Of a stretch of 38,899 bases of DNA, positions 35,281 to 38,899 are shown piece after piece (the first letter of the stretch is position 1; the number at the start of each line of letters is the position of its first letter). The stretch covers positions 1 through 38,899 of the forward strand of contig CACWSW010000059.1 in assembly GCA_902763655.1 (NCBI GenBank), read 5' to 3'. This DNA comes from an uncultured bacterium (GTDB taxonomy: Bacteria > Verrucomicrobiota > Kiritimatiellia > RFP12 > UBA1067). Made by a program: the position numbers and the translations under genes. Below the pieces are notes generated by a model. It worked only from the letters and a program-made list of their open reading frames with translations. It searched no databases and was not told where the DNA came from.

Positions 35281-37087
35281 TTACTTGTTGAGGCCCTTGC
35301 GGGTGAGGAATTCCCACACGCGGTCCATCCACGTGAAGCTGCCCGTGCCGGGCGAGGCGGAGAACTGGAAGCAGTGTCCGCGCGTGGCGAGGGTGTGGAG
35401 GTCGCTCTGGATGCCCTTGCGGCGGAGAAGCTCCCAGATCTTCACGGAGTTCATCGCCGCCCAGCCGTCCGCGTCGCCGTGCACGAAGCACATCGGCGGC
35501 GTGGCGTCGTCGAACGAAAACTCCGGCACCGGCACGGAGTCGTCCTCGTTGCCGCCCTGGGCGTTCGGGGAATCCACGCCGTCGGTGAGCGCGTAGGCGG
35601 GGTAGATGGGGCAGGCCCACTGGAGCGTGCAGGGCTGGCGGTCGATCTCGTCGATGGGCGCGTAGGCGGGCGTCTTCGCGTTCGTGGCGGTCATGAGCGT
35701 GAGGTGGCCGCCGGCCGAGAAGCCCATGATGCCGATGCGGTTCGGGTCGAGTCCGCGCGCCGGCGCCTCGGCGCGCACCATGCGGATGGCGCGCTGGGCG
35801 TCCTGCCAGCCGCTCAGGTGCTTTGGCTTGCCGAGCGGGCGCGGGCAGCGGTACATCACCACCACCACGGTCATGCCCTTCGCGTTGAGGTAGTGGGCGA
35901 CGGGCGTTCCCTCGCCGTTGAAGTTGCAGAAGTTGTAGCCGCCGCCTGGCACGATCACCTGGATGGCCTTGGTCGTGATCTTCTCCGGGATGAACCACAC
36001 TAGGTATGGTGCGTACTGCTGGTTCTCGGAAGGGTCTGGCGTCTTGCCTTCGGGCCACAGCATCTCCTTCTCTGTGCGGATCGTGGCGCCGGGCATGAAG
36101 CGGTGGTCCTGCGCGACGGGGCGGCCGAGCTTGCCGAGAACGCCGATCTGGCGCATGAACTCGAGCGCGCGCTCGTAGGCGGGCGCCTTCACGGGACCGT
36201 GCGGGCGGTCGGCGTCGAGGTGCAGCTCGGCGGGGATCTTCATGCGCCGGAGCTGGCGGTAGATCTGCGTGGAGCCGATGGGCGAATAGGGGTCCACGCC
36301 GCCGTGGAAGAGGCACATCGGGCAGGTCTTCGCGTCGAACTTGAAGGACGGGTTGAGCTTCACGTCGGGGCCGTTGCCCTCGGTGGTGTTCTTGCCCTCG
36401 AGGCCGTCGGTGAGCGCATAGGCGGGGCAGAATGGGATTGCCCAGTTGATGTGGCAGGGCGTCTTGTCGAGATCGTCCACGGGCGCGTAGGCGGGAGTCT
36501 GCGAGCTGGTGGCGAGCATGACCGAGAGGTGCGAGCCGGCGGAGCAGCCCATCACGCCGATCTTCTCGGGATTGAAGCCGCGCGCGGCGGCCATGGAACG
36601 CACGAGGCGCACGGCGCGCTGTCCGTCCTCCCACGCTGTCTGGTAGAGCGGTATGCCCTTGGGACGCGGCGTGCGGTAGGTGAGGTTGACGCAGTGGATG
36701 CCGGCTTCGAGCATCTTCTGCACGAGCGGGGCGAAGGCGGGGCCGTCGCAGCAGCATTGGTAGCCGCCGCCGGAGATGATGATCATGCAGGTGTCGGTCT
36801 TGGGCGCGCCCTCGACGGCGTCGAACCACTGCACGTGCGGCATGCGGTTGGCGGCGCGGTCGAAGCCGGGCGCCTTTGCTTCTTCGGTGGTCGCCGCGAT
36901 CTGGTGGTCCTGCGCGTCCGGCATCTTGCCGTCGGGCCACAGGGGAATCTTCTCGCCCATCGGCAGGGCGAACGCGGCCATGCACGCCGTAAGCGCCGTG
37001 GGGAATCTTCTCGCCCATCGGCAGGGCGAACGCGGCCATGCACGCCGTAAGCGCCGTCGCCATGGCGCAAGTGACTGCTATCTTCAT
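35281..37087 (-). CDS. Exported protein with two alpha/beta-hydrolase domains; signal region broken by a 58-bp duplication
   Basis: From ATG 37087 (AAGGAGATACGA upstream) the frame gives a signal peptide MKIAVTCAMATALTACMAAF and then shifts into nonsense after GEKIP, because 36942-36999 is repeated as 37000-37057 and 58 is not a multiple of 3. Removing one copy restores a continuous ~582-residue protein. The rest is intact from ATG 36981. Domain one (~30-290) has oxyanion loop ISGGGYQ and elbow GCSAGSH; domain two (~300-560) has VPGGGYN, GFSAGGH, HGDADGW and terminal His in ATRGHCF. Each resembles esterases of the BD-FAE/acetyl-xylan esterase type, so it probably deacylates plant glycans outside the cytoplasm. 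Confidence 0.82.
36942..37057. repeat. 58-bp perfect tandem duplication in the hydrolase start
   Basis: 36942-36999 equals 37000-37057. It covers the end of the signal peptide and the first mature residues. It changes the frame, unlike the duplication at 378-501. Confidence 0.95.
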
Positions 37088-37182
37088 TCGTATCTCCTTG
37101 GTCTGGATTTGTTGCGTCGTCCGCGCATGTCGCCGGATGACGTCCCAAAGTTTACCACAACGCCCCGTCCGCCGCAATCCGC

Positions 37183-38014
37183 TCAGCGACCGAAGAGCCA
37201 GAGGGCGCAGCCGACGAGAGGAGGCATGGTGAGGATGGAAAGGAGGGTCGTGAGGGAGACGAGCCCCACCGAGACGGCGACGTCGCGCTCGTAGCGGGCG
37301 GCGAACATCGTGGTGAGCGCGGCGACGGGAGCGGAGGCCGCCACGACGGTCGCCACGGCCATGGCGGGCTCGGGCGGGCGGCAGAGCCAGAGGATGCCCA
37401 GGACGGCGCACGGTATCGCGCAGAGGCGCAGCAGCGCCGAGAGGTACGCGCCGCCGCAGGTGAGGGCCGGACGGAACGAGGCTGCGCCCAGGTACCAGCC
37501 GATCACGGTCATCGCCAGGGGCGTGTTCATGTCGGCCATTTCGCACGCGCACGTCCTTCATGCTGCCCGCCATCACCACAAGGCCGTAGCTCCAGCAGAC
37601 GAGGTTGAACACGGCCACGTAGACAGCGCCGTAGAACACGCCGTCGTCGCCGAGGAGGGCGTGCTCGAGCGGGATACCCATGAAGCCAGCGTTCGAGAAG
37701 ATGACCGAGAAGCGCAGCACGCTCTCGCGGCGCTTGTCCCTGTCGCGGACGCAGAACGATGCGAGGATGCCTAGCGCATGCGTGCCTAGCGCGGCGCCGA
37801 GCGCCCACCCAAGACCGGCGAGGAGGCGTGGCTCGAAGGGACGCTCGAAGGCGTGGACGATCAGGCACGGCGTCACCACCAGCATGAGGAGGTCGACCAT
37901 GCCGCGCACGACAGTCTCCGACAGCAAGCGCGTCCGGTGGCAGGCGAAACCGACTGCCATCAGCGCGAAGAGTATGCCCACCTGTTGGGCGACGACCGCA
38001 AGACTTTCCAGCAT
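37183..38014 (-). pseudogene. Auxin efflux carrier (AEC) family transporter, frameshift near 37545
   Basis: AEC proteins have ten membrane helices and export or exchange organic acids. The first half from ATG 38014 reads MLESLAVVAQQVGILFALMAVGF, LMLVVTPCLIVHAF, FSNAGFMGIPLEHALLG, then SYGLVVMAGSMKDV. After about 37548 the frame changes and the other half reads MADMNTPLAMTVIGWYLGAA to the end, GCALWLFGR. Residues normally between these halves (~30-40, a membrane helix) are missing, so a deletion plus frameshift is likely. A TGGTATAAT box ends 10 bases before the ATG and no ribosome site is seen. Confidence 0.8.
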
Positions 38015-38024
38015 GGCGGGGCAC

Positions 38025-38050
38025 ATTATACCAAATGGTTGTGGTATAAT
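38025..38050. promoter_or_regulatory. Overlapping divergent promoters as an inverted repeat
   Basis: ATTATACCA at 38025-38033 and TGGTATAAT at 38042-38050 are a perfect 9-base inverted repeat with an 8-base spacer. Each is a -10 box for one side: AEC (10 bases to its ATG) and rsmE (6 bases to its ATG). Confidence 0.65.
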
Positions 38051-38056
38051 CTCGCC

Positions 38057-38806
38057 ATGCACAGATTGCTTGTTCCAGATGGGCTCATGGCCCAGGACAC
38101 GGTGACGCCGCCGCCGGACGCGGCGCGGCACCTTAAGGTGGTGCGTCCGAAGCCGGGCGAGACGATGGAGCTTTTCGACGGGAATGGCCGCACGCGGCGA
38201 TACAGGTGGGACGGCGGCACGCTGCGCGCGGACGGCGGAATCGCCGCCTTTCCGCCACCCGCGGTCAAGATGACGCTTTTCGCGTGCGTGACGAAGGGGA
38301 GCCGCTGGGACTGGACGATAGAGAAGGCGGTCGAGCTTGGTACGGCGCGGATAGTGCCGGTCATCTCCGAACGGTGCATAGTGCGCCTGGACGCGGACGA
38401 GCGCGCCGCGAAGGCCGACCGCTGGAGGCGGATCGCCGCAGATGCGGCGCGCCAGAGCGACGCCGTGTGGCTGCCGGAGGTGCTCGAGGCGGTGGACTTC
38501 CGCGCCGCGCTGGAGCTGGCGAAGGGGTGCGGCCGGGTTTTCGCGGGAGCGATCGCCGATCCGCCGCCGGAACCGATGTGGCGCGAGGTGGCGGCGTCGA
38601 TGGCCGAAAGGGTCTGTCCCCATGGACTCGGCGTGTTCGTGGGGCCGGAGGGCGACTTCACGCCGGACGAGCTGCGGGCGCTTCTCGAGGTGGCGACGCC
38701 GGTATCGTTCGGCCCGACAATCCTCAGGGCCGAAACGGCGGCCATCTTCGGTCTCTCAGTGCTGGCCGCGGCGATACAGTCGATGCACGCGCCTCGCCCT
38801 GCGTGA
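38057..38806 (+). CDS. rsmE: 16S rRNA (uracil-1498-N3)-methyltransferase
   Basis: 249 residues from ATG 38057. RsmE methylates U1498 of 16S rRNA using S-adenosylmethionine. The N-terminal PUA-like part has HRLLVPDG and AARHLKVVRPKPGE; the SPOUT knot follows: LFACVTKGSRWDWTIEKAVELG, IVPVISERCIV, ADAARQSD, then FVGPEGDFTPDELRAL and the SFGPTILRAETAAI motif that binds the cofactor. Full length. No ribosome site; a -10 box ends 6 bases before the ATG, suggesting a leaderless message. Confidence 0.92.
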   Translation: MHRLLVPDGLMAQDTVTPPPDAARHLKVVRPKPGETMELFDGNGRTRRYRWDGGTLRADGGIAAFPPPAVKMTLFACVTKGSRWDWTIEKAVELGTARIVPVISERCIVRLDADERAAKADRWRRIAADAARQSDAVWLPEVLEAVDFRAALELAKGCGRVFAGAIADPPPEPMWREVAASMAERVCPHGLGVFVGPEGDFTPDELRALLEVATPVSFGPTILRAETAAIFGLSVLAAAIQSMHAPRPA

Positions 38807-38808
38807 TT

Positions 38809-38818
38809 GTGATATACT
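38809..38818 (+). promoter_or_regulatory. -10 box of the exonuclease-like gene
   Basis: TGTGATATACT-type box; TATACT at 38813-38818 ends 6 bases before ATG 38825. Confidence 0.5.
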
Positions 38819-38824
38819 TGTGAC

Positions 38825-38899
38825 ATGCAACAGGCAAGCAAGCAGATTTGGGCGTTCGACTGCGAGTGGGCGCCGGACCTGACGGCCGGGCGCCGCCTC
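38825..38899 (+). CDS. Probable 3'-5' exonuclease, N-terminal end (partial)
   Basis: 25 residues before the window ends: MQQASKQIWAFDCEWAPDLT and on. FDCEWAPD matches the first motif (Asp-x-Glu) of DEDD-type exonucleases, which coordinate two metal ions. Too little is visible to name the subfamily, and a polymerase-linked form is possible. Confidence 0.5.
   Translation, partial: MQQASKQIWAFDCEWAPDLTAGRRL

Noticed and set aside
35000-38623. A 1207-codon open frame on the minus strand
   Set aside because: It chains parts of rsmE antisense, AEC, the hydrolase and htpX in wrong frames; only the stretches matching those genes make sense. GC-rich shadow frame.

Overview
The window is GC-rich chromosomal DNA from an anaerobic heterotrophic bacterium. 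The gene content fits the Planctomycetota-Verrucomicrobiota-Kiritimatiellota-Lentisphaerota group, perhaps a gut or host-associated Kiritimatiellota-like lineage. The signs are a pyruvate:ferredoxin oxidoreductase end, an electron-transfer flavoprotein pair, broken heparinase and GH2 polysaccharide genes, a LamG surface protein, and a regulator joining a sugar-binding-protein fold to an AraC DNA-binding domain. The lineage call is inference from gene types only.

Layout. 1-4.3 kb: 3' end of nifJ, a 62-bp tandem duplication carrying its hairpin, two convergent small lipoproteins, a remnant of a carbohydrate-active gene, a heparinase II/III gene broken at two places, and a Dabb lipoprotein. 4.2-7.7 kb: a G-rich repeat tract, then a 1114-residue acyltransferase / dehydratase-like / phosphopantetheinyl transferase protein with no ketosynthase or carrier protein nearby. 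7.7-12.8 kb: etfBA (minus), an EF-G-like gene with a frameshift, and a secreted transglycosylase-like protein. 12.8-21.2 kb: a palindromic intergenic element, then a XylR-type regulator, an RND efflux operon and a triple-LamG protein. All three transcription units start from promoters with the same operator layout to the base. 21.2-25.3 kb: inverted intergenic repeats, a broken GH2 enzyme, an EHD/dynamin-like GTPase and a Nif3-family protein.

25.4-34.3 kb: a tRNA-Met(CAU) gene whose 3' part is repeated as an exact 53-bp copy 8,868 bp away. Between the copies lies an integrative element, all of whose genes are on the minus strand: tyrosine integrase, small basic and acidic unknowns, a MerR/excisionase-like protein, a Cys-rich protein, a primase-polymerase/AAA helicase and a GT2 glycosyltransferase as probable cargo. 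No capsid, terminase or conjugation genes are present, so it looks like a satellite or plasmid-like integrative element. Integrase arm-type repeats occur at both ends.

34.3-38.9 kb: htpX, a tandem alpha/beta hydrolase whose signal-peptide region is broken by a 58-bp tandem duplication, an AEC-family transporter with a frameshift, rsmE, and the start of a probable 3'-5' exonuclease.

Two patterns run through the window. Several genes (Dabb, EF-G, Nif3, AEC, rsmE, exonuclease) have a TATAAT-like box only 6-10 bp before the ATG, implying very short or absent leaders. Several genes are broken by internal deletions or tandem duplications, which could be true gene decay or errors in the assembled sequence; reads are needed to tell.
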